Source: Actinacidiphila yanglinensis (GTDB lineage: Bacteria; Actinomycetota; Actinomycetes; Streptomycetales; Streptomycetaceae). From it: a stretch of 64,000 nucleotides of DNA. The stretch is taken from positions 310,001 through 374,000 of the forward strand of contig NZ_FNVU01000007.1 in NCBI RefSeq assembly GCF_900107965.1. Reading direction: 5' to 3'. Shown in pieces: positions 6,903-16,266 of this stretch; positions within the stretch are counted from its first letter, which is position 1; the number at the start of each line of letters is the position of its first letter. A program made the position numbers and the translations under genes. Below the pieces are notes generated by a model that was not told the DNA's origin, did no database searches, and was given only the letters and a program-made list of their open reading frames with translations.

Positions 6903-8761
6903 TGTGCCGCCACCTCGCGTACCTGGGTCCTCCGGTGCCGCTGGCCCGGCTGCTCGTCGAGCCCCCGCGCGGGCTGTACGAGCAGTCCTGGCAGCCGCGC
7001 AGGCAGCGGCACGGCACGGTCAACGTCGACGGCTTCGGGGTCGGCTGGTACCCGCCGGAGCCGACCATCGCGCTGCCGTCGCCGGGCGCACCCGGTGGCA
7101 CGCCGGCCGGCCCGCACGGCGCCCCGGCGGCGCGGGCCGGTCGGCCCGGGGACGGGGCGGGCGACCCCGGCTTCCCGCTGCCGGCCCGCTACCGCCGGGC
7201 GCTGCCGGTGTGGGCCGACCCGAACCTCGCCGACCTGGCCCGGACCATCGCCAGCGGTGCGGTCCTGGCCGCGGTGCGCTCGGCCACCGAGGGCACCACG
7301 CCCGACGAGTCGGCGGCGGCCCCCTTCCGGGACGGCCGCTGGCTGTTCAGCCACAACGGGGCCGTGCCGGACTGGACCCGGCTGCCGACCGGCCTCGGCC
7401 CGGCCGAACTGCTCGCCCTGGAGGCGCACTCGGACTCCGCGCTGCTGTGGGCGATGGTCGCGGGCCGGCTGCGCCGCGGCGAGCCGCCCGGCGGCGCGCT
7501 GGCCGCGGTGATCCGCGAGGTCGCCGCGGCCCGCCCCAGCGCGCGGCTCAACTTCCTGCTCACCGACGGCCGCACCATCGCCGCCAGCGCGTGGGGCGAC
7601 ACGCTCTGGTACCGGCTCCGCCCGGGCGCGGTGGTCGTCGCGTCCGAGCCGGACGACGCGGTCGGGGAGTCACTCGGCGAGTGGCGCGAGGTCCCCGACC
7701 GTTCCCTGCTCCTGGCCACCACGGACGGCGTCCGCGTCATCGCGCTGCGCCCCGAACGCAAGGACACCCCCCTCATGAACGCCGAGAATCCGAGCCGCTT
7801 CACCCTCGACGACCGGCTGCCCGCCGACTACTTCACCACCACGCTGCACGCCGACGTGACCGGCGGCCTCACGGCCGTCCCGCGCACCCTGCCGCCGAAG
7901 TGGTTCTACGACAAGCGCGGCAGCGACCTGTTCGAGCAGATCACCAAGCTGCCCGAGTACTACCCGACCCGCGCCGAGCAGGAGATCCTGGTCCGCCGGG
8001 CGCCGGAGATCGCCGAGGCCACCGGCGCGGCCACCCTGATCGAGCTGGGGTCCGGCTCCTCCCGCAAGACCCGCCTGCTGCTCGACGCGCTCACCGCGGG
8101 CGGCACCCTGCGCCGCTACGCGCCCCTGGACGTCAGCGCCTCCGCCCTCGAGGAGGCCGGGCGCGCGATCTGCGCCGACTACCCGGGGCTGACCGTCTCC
8201 GCGACGGTCGCCGACTTCGAGTCCGGCATCCCGCTCTCCGACGAGCCGGGCCCCCGCCTGCTGGCCTTCCTCGGCAGCACCATCGGCAACTTCGACCGGC
8301 CGCAGCGCGCCGCCTTCTACCGCACCCTGGCGCACAGTCTCAGCAGCGACGACATGCTGCTGCTCGGCGCCGACCTGGTCAAGGACCCCGCGGTCCTGGT
8401 CCGGGCGTACGACGACGCGGCCGGGGTCACCGCCGAGTTCGACAAGAACGTGCTGCACGTCCTCAACCGCGAACTGGGCGCGAACTTCGTACCCGATGCC
8501 TTCGAGCACGTGGCGGTGTGGAACACCGAGCAGGAGCGGATCGAGATGCACCTGCGCTCCCGCACCGCCCAGACCGTCAAGATCCCCGACCTGGACCTCT
8601 CCCTCGACCTGGCCGCGGGCGAGGACATCCGCACCGAGCTGTCCTGCAAGTTCCGCCGCGACTCCCTCACCGCAGAGCTCCACGACGGCGGCTTCACGGT
8701 CCGCCACTGGTGGACCGATCCGGCCGACCGCTTCGCCCTCCTGCTGGCGGTCCCGAACTAG
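6902..8761 (+). CDS. egtC: EgtC amidohydrolase open in frame into EgtD (apparent EgtC-EgtD fusion, 619 aa)
   Basis: Residues 1 to about 290 are EgtC, the class II glutamine-amidotransferase-fold hydrolase that removes glutamate from the gamma-glutamyl hercynylcysteine sulfoxide. The protein starts Met-Cys (MCRHLAYLG), leaving Cys2 as the N-terminal nucleophile, and carries SHNGAVPDW and LLTDGRTIAASAWGD. No stop codon separates it from EgtD, and the frame runs on to 8761. The junction is a run of six C at about 7767-7772. With five C the codons would read GAC ACC CCC TCA TGA, ending EgtC exactly at the ATGA overlapping the egtD ATG at 7775. So this is either a real one-base fusion or a homopolymer sequencing error, and EgtC on its own would span 6902 to about 7777. 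Confidence 0.85.
   Translation: MCRHLAYLGPPVPLARLLVEPPRGLYEQSWQPRRQRHGTVNVDGFGVGWYPPEPTIALPSPGAPGGTPAGPHGAPAARAGRPGDGAGDPGFPLPARYRRALPVWADPNLADLARTIASGAVLAAVRSATEGTTPDESAAAPFRDGRWLFSHNGAVPDWTRLPTGLGPAELLALEAHSDSALLWAMVAGRLRRGEPPGGALAAVIREVAAARPSARLNFLLTDGRTIAASAWGDTLWYRLRPGAVVVASEPDDAVGESLGEWREVPDRSLLLATTDGVRVIALRPERKDTPLMNAENPSRFTLDDRLPADYFTTTLHADVTGGLTAVPRTLPPKWFYDKRGSDLFEQITKLPEYYPTRAEQEILVRRAPEIAEATGAATLIELGSGSSRKTRLLLDALTAGGTLRRYAPLDVSASALEEAGRAICADYPGLTVSATVADFESGIPLSDEPGPRLLAFLGSTIGNFDRPQRAAFYRTLAHSLSSDDMLLLGADLVKDPAVLVRAYDDAAGVTAEFDKNVLHVLNRELGANFVPDAFEHVAVWNTEQERIEMHLRSRTAQTVKIPDLDLSLDLAAGEDIRTELSCKFRRDSLTAELHDGGFTVRHWWTDPADRFALLLAVPN
7775..8761 (+). CDS. egtD: L-histidine N-alpha-methyltransferase EgtD
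   Basis: EgtD trimethylates the alpha-amino group of histidine with S-adenosylmethionine to make hercynine, the first ergothioneine intermediate. Read from the ATG at 7775, which has its own AAGGA at 7760-7764 ten bases upstream, the product is 328 residues, the usual length. Landmarks are PKWFYDKRGSDLFEQIT, the SAM-binding IELGSGSSRKTRLLLDAL, the LGSTIGNF loop and the C-terminal substrate region ending in HWWTDPADRFALLL. This independent start and the normal length argue that egtD was a separate coupled gene before (or apart from) the in-frame join to egtC. No egtE lyase gene is nearby, so the last C-S cleavage step must be encoded elsewhere. Confidence 0.95.
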   Translation: MNAENPSRFTLDDRLPADYFTTTLHADVTGGLTAVPRTLPPKWFYDKRGSDLFEQITKLPEYYPTRAEQEILVRRAPEIAEATGAATLIELGSGSSRKTRLLLDALTAGGTLRRYAPLDVSASALEEAGRAICADYPGLTVSATVADFESGIPLSDEPGPRLLAFLGSTIGNFDRPQRAAFYRTLAHSLSSDDMLLLGADLVKDPAVLVRAYDDAAGVTAEFDKNVLHVLNRELGANFVPDAFEHVAVWNTEQERIEMHLRSRTAQTVKIPDLDLSLDLAAGEDIRTELSCKFRRDSLTAELHDGGFTVRHWWTDPADRFALLLAVPN

Positions 8762-8776
8762 GGCCGCCGGCTCGGC

Positions 8777-8799
8777 CGAGGACCGGAGAACGGTCCTCG
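8777..8799 (+). terminator. hairpin after egtD
   Basis: A perfect nine-base-pair stem (CGAGGACCG / CGGTCCTCG) with the five-base loop GAGAA begins 16 bases after the egtD stop. There is no U-tract, which is usual for high-GC actinobacterial terminators. It plausibly ends the egtABCD transcript. Confidence 0.6.
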
Positions 8800-8978
8800 A
8801 AGGCCCCTCCCGACCGCTCCCGACCCCGCCCCGGCGGTTCCCCTGGCGAAGGGCGAACGCCGGGGCGGAGTCGGTGAGTTGGCCCGCCGGATCCGGGTGG
8901 ACGGAGGTGTCCCCGCGCTGCCCTAGAGTGATCGCCTGCAAGTTCCGAGGGATGGCCGGTACGGCACGGAGGTGTGCG

Positions 8979-9788
8979 GTGGGGGACTTCGACGCGTTCG
9001 AACGCGAGGCGTGGTCCGGGCGCGCGGCGGCGTACGCGCGGAGCTTCGGGATGCTGTGCGCGCACACCGTGCCCGAACTGCTCGACGCGGCCGGCGTGGG
9101 CGCCGGGGTGCGGGTGCTGGACGTCGGCACCGGACCCGGCGCCGCCGCCGCCGAGGCGGTGCGGCGGGGCGCGGAGGTGGCCGCGGTGGACGCCGAGCCG
9201 AGCATGGTCGAGCGGGCGGCCCGGGCGGTGCCCGCCGCGGAGGTACGGCTCGGGGTGCTGCCCGGACTGCCGTACGAGGACGGCGAGTTCGACGCGGTGG
9301 TGGCGAACTTCGTGGTCAACCACGTGGGACGGCCCGCCGCGGCGCTGGCCGACCTGCGCCGGCTGGCCGGGCCCGGCGGCCGCGTCGCGGTGACGATCTG
9401 GCCCGCGCCGCGCTCCCCCGGGCAGGCGCTGCTGGGCCGGGCGCTGGAAGCGGCCGGCGTCTCCCGCCCGCCCTCCATACCGGCCCTCGCCGCCGAGGAC
9501 GACTTCGCCCGCACCGAGGAGGGCCTGGCCGGGCTGCTGACGGCCGCCGGGCTGGCCGGTGCCCGCTGCGCGACCCTGCGCTGGAACCACGTGGTCGACC
9601 CGGAGGTCTGGTGGTCCGGCCCGGCCGCCGGGGTGGCCTCGATCGGCCAGATCCTGCAGAGCCTGCCGCCGCACGACGTCGAGGAGGTGCGGCGGCACTA
9701 CGACCTCCTGTCCGCGGAGTTCCGCACCCCGGACGGATCACTGTCCCTCCCCCACACCGCCCTGCTCGGCTGGGCGCTGGCCGGCTGA
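8979..9788 (+). CDS. class I SAM-dependent methyltransferase
   Basis: A 269-residue methyltransferase of the UbiE/type 11 family. Motif I is VLDVGTGPGAAAAEAVRRGAEV, followed by acidic VDAEPSM and the post-motif LPYEDGEFDAVVANF. The substrate cannot be told. I prefer the GTG at 8979 because GGAGGT lies at 8968-8973. The in-frame ATG at 8952 has a poorly placed GAGG and would add nine residues. The gene follows egtD on the same strand after about 215 bases containing a hairpin, so it need not belong to the ergothioneine operon, and no ergothioneine step requires a further methyltransferase. Its codon use matches its neighbours. Confidence 0.88.
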   Translation: MGDFDAFEREAWSGRAAAYARSFGMLCAHTVPELLDAAGVGAGVRVLDVGTGPGAAAAEAVRRGAEVAAVDAEPSMVERAARAVPAAEVRLGVLPGLPYEDGEFDAVVANFVVNHVGRPAAALADLRRLAGPGGRVAVTIWPAPRSPGQALLGRALEAAGVSRPPSIPALAAEDDFARTEEGLAGLLTAAGLAGARCATLRWNHVVDPEVWWSGPAAGVASIGQILQSLPPHDVEEVRRHYDLLSAEFRTPDGSLSLPHTALLGWALAG

Positions 9789-9826
9789 GCACCCGCCGGC
9801 AACCCGGTCACGCGAGGCGCCGGTTG

Positions 9827-9857
9827 CCGCGGCCCCGGACGGGATCGGGGGCCGCGG
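9827..9857. terminator. hairpin between convergent methyltransferase and levanase genes
   Basis: CCGCGGCCCC at 9827-9836 pairs perfectly with GGGGCCGCGG at 9848-9857 around an 11-base loop. It lies between two convergent stop codons and could act in both directions. A second, weaker pair (CGGCAACC / GGTTGCCG) lies just upstream. Confidence 0.6.
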
Positions 9858-9869
9858 CGAGGATCCGGG

Positions 9870-12800
9870 TCAGTGCACCTCGGCGTTCTGCGCGGTCATC
9901 GCGCCGTCGTAGACGTTCAGCCCGAGCAGGCCGCTGCCGTAGGTGGTGTCGGTGACGTCGATGACCGGGGCCGTGCCGTCGCCCAGGAAGACCTGGATGC
10001 GCGGTCCGCTGGTGACGACCTTCAGGTGGTAGGACTTCTGCGGGTCCACGGGGGTGGCGTAGGTCGCGATGTCCTGGCCGGGCCGCCACAGCTTGATCTG
10101 GCCGCCGCCGCTGGTGTTGATGTTCGCCGTGTAGTGCGCGCTCGCCGTGGCGTCCGCCCGGAAGGTCAGGCCCGCGGCGGCCGCACTGCCCAGCGACAGG
10201 TCCGCCTCGTAGCGGAAGTCCGTGCCGCTGCTGCTCGACAGCGAGAACCCGTCGCCGGGGGCCGCGCCCTGCTGCCCGTCCGCCGTGGCGGCCCACGCAC
10301 CGCTGACGGTGTGCCACGGACCGGCCAGGTTGGTGGTGAAGGCCGGCGGCCGGCCCTGGGTCAGCTCCGCCTGCTGGAAGGTGGCGGCGCCGCTGAAGAC
10401 GTTGATGCCGAACCGGCCGCTGCCGTAGGTGGAGTCGAGCGCGTCGATGACGGGATTCGGGTCGTCGCCGAGGAAGACCCGCAGCCGCGCCCCCTCGGCG
10501 ACGACCTTCAGGTGGTAGGTCTGGCCGGGCGTGATGGGCGTGCTGTGGGTGGCGATGTCCAGGCCCGGCCGCCACAGCTTGATCTGGCCGCCGCCGCTGG
10601 TGTTGATGTTCGCCGTGTAGTGTCCGCTCGCCGTGGCGTCGGCCCGGAAGGTCAGGCCGATCGCCACGGCACTGCCCAGCGACAGGTCCGCCTCGTAGCT
10701 GAAGTCCGAACCGGTGGCGCTGTTGAGCAGGAAGCCGTCGGCGGTGGCCCAGCCCCGCCGGCCCGCCGGAGTGTCGGTCCAGATCGAGCCGTCGAGCAGC
10801 TGCCAGTCGCCGGTGAGGTCGCTGAGCAGCCCGGCGTTGGCGTTGCGCAGCGTGGCGGCGCCGTCCTGCACGTTGAGGCCGAACAGGCCGCTGCCGTAGG
10901 TGGTGTCGGTGACGTCGATGACCGGGGCCGGGGCGCCGTCGAGGAACACCTGGAGGTGCGGCCCGACGGCGGTCACGGCCAGATGGTGGGACTTCTTCGG
11001 GTCGATCCGGGCGGTGTGCGTGGCCAGGACGGCGCCCGGGCGCCACAGCGTGACCTGGCCGCCCTGCGCGGCGTCGAGGGTGGCGGTGTAGTGGTGCCGC
11101 GCCGTGGCGTCGGCGCGGAAGGTGAGGCCGGCCGCGGCCGCCCCGTCCAGGCTGACGTCCGCCTCGTAGCGGAAGTCGGTGCCGCTCTGGGCACCGAGGT
11201 AGAAGCCCTGGCCGTGGGCGGTGGCCTTGTTCCCGTCGGCGAGGTCCTTCCACGTCCCACCGTGCGCCTGCCAGGGGCCGGCGATGTTGCTGCCCGGGTT
11301 GGTGGTCGGGATGAAGTCGGGCCAGGCGCGGCGCAGTTCGTGGAACTGGAGCGAGACCAGCCGCACCCGGCCGCCTTCGGCGTGGACGGCTATGCCCCGG
11401 GCGGCGAGGGCCGGGTCGAAGTCGAGGTTGTTGCTGGAGGAGAAGAGGCCGTCGTTGCCGAACACCTCCAGCTGGCCGCGGTCGACGAGCACCCGGATCT
11501 TCACCCGGCCGTTCACCGGGGGCATGGCGGTACCCATCAGGGTCTGCCGGGTCAGGTCGTAGACGACGTCGGCGTTGCCGGTGCCGTCGGCGTAGGTGTG
11601 CACCCTCACGCCGAAGGAGGTGGCGGAGGCGCTGGTGGTGTCGAACTCGGCGATGACCTCGTAGCCGTCGGCCGAGATCCCGGCCAGCGGGTTGCCGGCC
11701 GGGTCGGCGCTGATCATCCGGTCGGACCAGGTCCGGCCGCCGGTGCGCAGCGACGCGATCTCGGCGATCGGCTGCCGGGTGACGCGCAGCCCCGCGGGGG
11801 TGGTGACCAGGCGCAACTCGGCCGGGAAGGTGGCGTTGCCGGTCCAGACGGTGCCGAAGTTGCCCTGCTGCCAGGCCATCTGCACGATCCGGCCGTCGGG
11901 CATGTCGTTGAAGACCTGACCGGCGTAGGCGTTGCGTCCCACGTCCATCTGCTGGGGGGCGGTCCAGTCGGTGGTGAAATGCGTCCCGTCGAAGTCGCCG
12001 ACGACGTACTTCGTACTGGCCGCGTTGATCACCCACTTGACGGTGGAGCCACCGTCGACCCGCATCGGGTACATGTCCGGGCACTCGAAGAGCCAGTCGG
12101 CGGTGAGCCTGCTGGCGTACGTCCAGTCCAGCAGGTTGGTGGAGGTGTAGATGTCGTAGCCGTTGCCGCCTTCGTTCGACCAGAACACCATCACCCACTT
12201 CTGGTGGGCCTCGTCCCACAGCACCTTGGGGTCGCGGCTGTCGGTGCTGGCGGCGGGCGGCGCCGCGACGACGCGTCCGTTGCCGTAGGACGTGAAGGTC
12301 CGCGCGCCGTCGGTGCTGTAGTCCATCAGCACCCCGCCGGTGCCGGTGAACACCACGATCGGGTCGTCGGGGCCCTTCTTGAGGCCGGTGACGTTGTGCT
12401 TGTCGACGACGCCCGCGCCCGACCACAGGTTGCCGGGCTGCACGCCCGGTTCGAGCGCGACGGCCTGCTGCGTCCAGTGCACCAGGTCGGGACTGGTCGC
12501 GTGCCCCCAGTGCATGGTGTCCCAGACCAGCCCGTGCGGGTTGTGCTGGTAGAACATGTGGTAAGTGCCCCGGTAGTACAGCGGGCCGTTGATGTCGTTC
12601 ATCCAGCCGATGCGCGAGCTGAAGTGGAACTGGCCGCGGTAGTACTCGTCGTAGGCGCCGATCTTCGTGGTCGGGTACGGGTACTCGGGATAGTCGGCGG
12701 GGCTGTCGGCGTACGCCTGCGAGCCGCGCAGGGCGGCGGGCAGGAAGGTCAGGGCGGTCACCGCGGCGGCGCCGGTCAGGAAGGTGCGCCGGTTCGCGAG

Positions 12801-12896
12801 AGGTGACGTCAGCGAACCTTCCTGGGGGCGCGGAGCGGGATCGGAGGGTGTGGCCGCGGACGACGCGGGCGCAGGAGGGAACGTACTGTCGACCAT
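9870..12896 (-). CDS. secreted GH32 levanase/fructanase with three C-terminal repeat domains
   Basis: A 1008-residue secreted fructan hydrolase (levanase/inulinase class) that would release fructose outside the cell. A twin-arginine signal NRRTFLTGAAA is at residues 35-45, with probable cleavage after SQAYA (about 63). The GH32 catalytic domain spans about 85-525 with all three acidic residues in context: WMNDING (nucleophile Asp101), SRDPK (Asp222) and ECPD (acid/base Glu271). Three tandem copies of an about 155-residue sugar-binding/concanavalin-like domain follow (about 539-686, 695-845 and 858-1007). Each has DF.YEADLSL, GLTFRADA and a Y-GSGL/R-FG-NV ending. The ATG at 12896 was chosen for its GGGAG site and the Tat signal; the frame stays open far upstream, but only across the ATPase gene. 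It is the last gene of the sugar transporter operon. Confidence 0.92.
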   Translation of the reverse strand: MVDSTFPPAPASSAATPSDPAPRPQEGSLTSPLANRRTFLTGAAAVTALTFLPAALRGSQAYADSPADYPEYPYPTTKIGAYDEYYRGQFHFSSRIGWMNDINGPLYYRGTYHMFYQHNPHGLVWDTMHWGHATSPDLVHWTQQAVALEPGVQPGNLWSGAGVVDKHNVTGLKKGPDDPIVVFTGTGGVLMDYSTDGARTFTSYGNGRVVAAPPAASTDSRDPKVLWDEAHQKWVMVFWSNEGGNGYDIYTSTNLLDWTYASRLTADWLFECPDMYPMRVDGGSTVKWVINAASTKYVVGDFDGTHFTTDWTAPQQMDVGRNAYAGQVFNDMPDGRIVQMAWQQGNFGTVWTGNATFPAELRLVTTPAGLRVTRQPIAEIASLRTGGRTWSDRMISADPAGNPLAGISADGYEVIAEFDTTSASATSFGVRVHTYADGTGNADVVYDLTRQTLMGTAMPPVNGRVKIRVLVDRGQLEVFGNDGLFSSSNNLDFDPALAARGIAVHAEGGRVRLVSLQFHELRRAWPDFIPTTNPGSNIAGPWQAHGGTWKDLADGNKATAHGQGFYLGAQSGTDFRYEADVSLDGAAAAGLTFRADATARHHYTATLDAAQGGQVTLWRPGAVLATHTARIDPKKSHHLAVTAVGPHLQVFLDGAPAPVIDVTDTTYGSGLFGLNVQDGAATLRNANAGLLSDLTGDWQLLDGSIWTDTPAGRRGWATADGFLLNSATGSDFSYEADLSLGSAVAIGLTFRADATASGHYTANINTSGGGQIKLWRPGLDIATHSTPITPGQTYHLKVVAEGARLRVFLGDDPNPVIDALDSTYGSGRFGINVFSGAATFQQAELTQGRPPAFTTNLAGPWHTVSGAWAATADGQQGAAPGDGFSLSSSSGTDFRYEADLSLGSAAAAGLTFRADATASAHYTANINTSGGGQIKLWRPGQDIATYATPVDPQKSYHLKVVTSGPRIQVFLGDGTAPVIDVTDTTYGSGLLGLNVYDGAMTAQNAEVH

Positions 12897-12973
12897 GGAA
12901 GTGCTCCCAAGGGGCGGTCGGTAAGGGTGTGGTGCCGGCGGGGCCGCGGCAGACGGCTGCCGGGCCCGGTCGC

Positions 12974-13746
<773 letters not shown>

Positions 13747-13750
<4 letters not shown>

Positions 13751-14781
13751 GCCTTCACGCTCCTGATCCACTGGTCGACGGACACGGCAGCGATCACCAG
13801 CACGCCCACCGACAGGACTTGGTAGTTCGGGTCGAACCCGGCCAGCGCCAGGCCGTTGTCGAAGACCTGGACGATGACCGCGCCGATCAGCGAGCCGACG
13901 ACGGCTCCGCGCCCGCCGAACAGGCTGGTACCGCCGATGACCACCGCCGTGATGGACTCCAGGTTGGCGTTCAGACCGCTGTTGGGGTCACCGCCGCCCA
14001 CCCGGCCGACGAGGATCCAGGCCGCCACCGCGATGGCCAGGCCGGCCACCATGTAGGCGCTCAGCAGCACCCGGTTGACGGAGATACCGGCCAGGCGGGC
14101 GGCTTCGGCGTCGTCGCCCACTGCATAGAGGTGACGGCCCCAGGCGGTGTAGCGCAGCGCGAAGCCCATGACCACGTACAGGGCGATCATCAGCAGCACG
14201 CCGTTGGTGAGGTGGAGCGAGCCGATGGAGACGGTGTCCGCGCTCCACAGCAGGAAGCCGCCGGGTTGCAGGGACACCGTCTGGCCCTTGGCGTAGATGA
14301 GCGTCACCGCGGTGAAGATGCTGAGCGTGCCCAGGGTGACGATGAACGGCGGCAGTTTGATCCGCGTCACCAGCAGCCCGTTGAGCGTCTGCGCGGCGAC
14401 CGCGAGCACCGCACCGGCCAGCAGCGCCAGCACACCGGGGACGCCGTGGTCGAAGACCAGCTTCGACATCACCAGCGACGAGAGCACCATGACCGCGCCG
14501 ACCGACAGGTCGATGCCCGCGGTGAGGATCACGAGGGTCTGGCCGACGGCGAGCGACCCCACGACGGCCACCTGCTGGGCGATCAGCGAGAGGTTCTGGA
14601 GGTGGTAGAAGCGACTGTTCAGGAGGGTGAAGGCCACCCCCGCGAGGATCAGGACGATCGCCGGGCTCAGCGCCGGCTGGCGGTGCAGGACGGCGTGCAC
14701 GCGCTGGCCCGGGCCGGCCGGCCGTTTGAGGAGGTCCTCCGCCAACTGCGGGGTGGATTCACTGCCCACGTCGGTGGTCAT
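13747..14781 (-). CDS. sugar ABC transporter permease (RbsC/FrcC type)
   Basis: A 344-residue integral membrane permease of the BPD_transp_2 family, with about eight to ten hydrophobic segments between residues 35 and 340. It has the family-typical stretches SLAVGQTLVILTAGIDLSVG and, near the C-terminus, GGTSLFGGRGAVVGSLIGA. The ATG at 14781 with AAGGGA upstream is preferred over an upstream in-frame start at 14829 that lies in a hairpin-rich leader. Its stop overlaps the ATPase start. It forms the membrane channel of the importer encoded by this operon. Confidence 0.93.
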
Positions 14782-14835
14782 CTGCGGTCCCTTCGCCGCC
14801 CGCCGCAGGACGGCGGCAGGCGGTGGCATGGTGGT

Positions 14836-14930
14836 GGAGGCGCCGGCGGGGGTCGGGTCGAGTGGCGCCCGCCGGCGCCTCCGGTCTTGGAGGGCAGGTC
14901 AGGACGCGGGGCCGGGCCCGCCGGGCCCGG
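14836..14930 (-). promoter_or_regulatory. two intercistronic hairpins between binding-protein and permease genes
   Basis: A perfect 15-base-pair stem (arms 14836-14850 and 14868-14882, loop 17) and a second stem of 8 base pairs (14912-14919 with 14923-14930, loop GCC) lie between the stop of the sugar-binding lipoprotein gene and the permease start. Such structures commonly protect the upstream message or partly terminate transcription, so that binding protein is made in excess of membrane components. That role is inferred, not shown. Confidence 0.65.
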
Positions 14931-14951
14931 TCGCGCGCTCCGTGTGGTGGT

Positions 14952-16118
14952 CTAGCTGCCCCAGCAGGCGGAAGCGGCCTGCGTCGGGGACTGGACGGTC
15001 ACCCCGTTGAGCGGCTTCGCGGCGACCAGCGCGGTGCCGGTGTCGTAGAAGGTCTTGCCCTGGGTGACGCTCGGCTTGGAGCCGCCGCGGGCCAGCTTCG
15101 CGATGGAGTCGACGCCCAGCGAGGCCATCTTGCCCGGGTACTGGACGGCGTCCGTGGCGAACTCCCCACTGCTCACGAGCTTGAGGCCGCTGCAGCTGCC
15201 GTCGATCGCGTAGACCGCGACCTTGCCGGCCTTGCCCGCGGCCTTGAGCGCGTTGTAAGCGCCCTGCGCGGCGGGCTCGTTGATCGCGTACACGACGTTG
15301 ATGTCCGGATGGGCCGACAGGCAGTTCTCCATCGCGGTGCGCCCACCGTTGATCGCGCCCTGGGTCGGCTGGTGGCAGGCGATGCTGTAGGAGCCGCCGG
15401 GACCACCGGCAACCCCCTTGTACTGGCCGGACTTGGCTTCCTTGGCGTTCTGGGTGGTGCTGCCCGGGTCGATGCCCATTCCTTCGAGGAAGCCGTGGTC
15501 GCGGTCGATGTCGACCGACACGACCTGGTTGTTGAACAGGTCGAGCATCGCGACGACCGCGGGCTTGCCGGCCAGCGCCGCCGCGGCGTACTGCCCGTCG
15601 AGCTTGCCGGCGGCGGTGTTGTCGGTGGCGTAGGTGATGTCGGCGACGCTGGTGGGGTTGGTCGCCGTGTCCAGCGCGATCACGAACAGCCCGGCCTGCT
15701 TGGCCTGCCGCAGCGCCGTGTTGACGGCGTCCCCGTTGGTCGTGATGAGGATGCCCTTGTCGCCGCGGGCGATCGCGTTGTCGATGGCGCTGATCTGGCT
15801 CTGGGTGTCGCCGTCGCTGCTGCCGGCCGCGACCGTCAGCTTCACGTTGTCCTTGGCGGCGGCGGCCTTGGCGTCCTTCTCCATCGACACGAAGTACGGG
15901 TTGGTGAGCGTCTTGACGATCAGGGACACTCCGACCTTCGCGCCGGAGTTGCTGCCGGCGGAGGACCCCGACGATCCCGAGGACCCGGAGGACGAGCCGC
16001 CGTTGGACCCGCAGGCCGCGAGCGCCGCCGCCAGACAGACCGTCAGACCGGCCGCCGCGAGACGGGAACCGCGCGCGCGGCGAGAGGCCGCGGTCACGCC
16101 GGATGGGGAGACGTTCAT
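14952..16118 (-). CDS. sugar-binding lipoprotein of the ABC importer
   Basis: A 388-residue periplasmic-binding-protein-like lipoprotein (Peripla_BP_4 / ribose-type family) displayed on the outer face of the membrane. The signal peptide ends in the lipobox LAAC with Cys36, followed by a Gly/Ser linker. Family segments VGVSLIVKTLTNPYFVSMEKDA, ARGDKGILITTNGDAVN and TDAVQYPGKMASLG are present. I took the ATG at 16118 (GAAGGG eight bases upstream), as the longer frame adds residues not part of a signal peptide. First gene of the levan operon, divergent from the LacI regulator. Similarity in type to FrcB suggests fructose binding. Confidence 0.92.
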   Translation of the reverse strand: MNVSPSGVTAASRRARGSRLAAAGLTVCLAAALAACGSNGGSSSGSSGSSGSSAGSNSGAKVGVSLIVKTLTNPYFVSMEKDAKAAAAKDNVKLTVAAGSSDGDTQSQISAIDNAIARGDKGILITTNGDAVNTALRQAKQAGLFVIALDTATNPTSVADITYATDNTAAGKLDGQYAAAALAGKPAVVAMLDLFNNQVVSVDIDRDHGFLEGMGIDPGSTTQNAKEAKSGQYKGVAGGPGGSYSIACHQPTQGAINGGRTAMENCLSAHPDINVVYAINEPAAQGAYNALKAAGKAGKVAVYAIDGSCSGLKLVSSGEFATDAVQYPGKMASLGVDSIAKLARGGSKPSVTQGKTFYDTGTALVAAKPLNGVTVQSPTQAASACWGS

Positions 16119-16156
16119 CTCGATAACCCTTCTGTAACCAATCGCGACCCGACTCT

Positions 16157-16172
16157 GAGACAACGTGGTCTC
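16157..16172. promoter_or_regulatory. candidate LacI-family operator
   Basis: GAGACAACGTGGTCTC is palindromic at 14 of 16 positions with a central CG, the usual form of a LacI/GalR-family operator. It lies in the 148-base region between the divergent sugar-binding lipoprotein and LacI genes, so one site could control both. Nearby direct repeats GTGCGAAAG (about 16191 and 16221) and TCTGTAAC (about 16131 and 16237) may also matter. Confidence 0.6.
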
Positions 16173-16266
16173 GACGTCAGACTGGCGGTTGTGCGAAAGT
16201 GCGTCAAGATGCTGTTCGAAGTGCGAAAGCAACGAGTCTGTAACGCAGCCCCCGTGGGAGACAACG

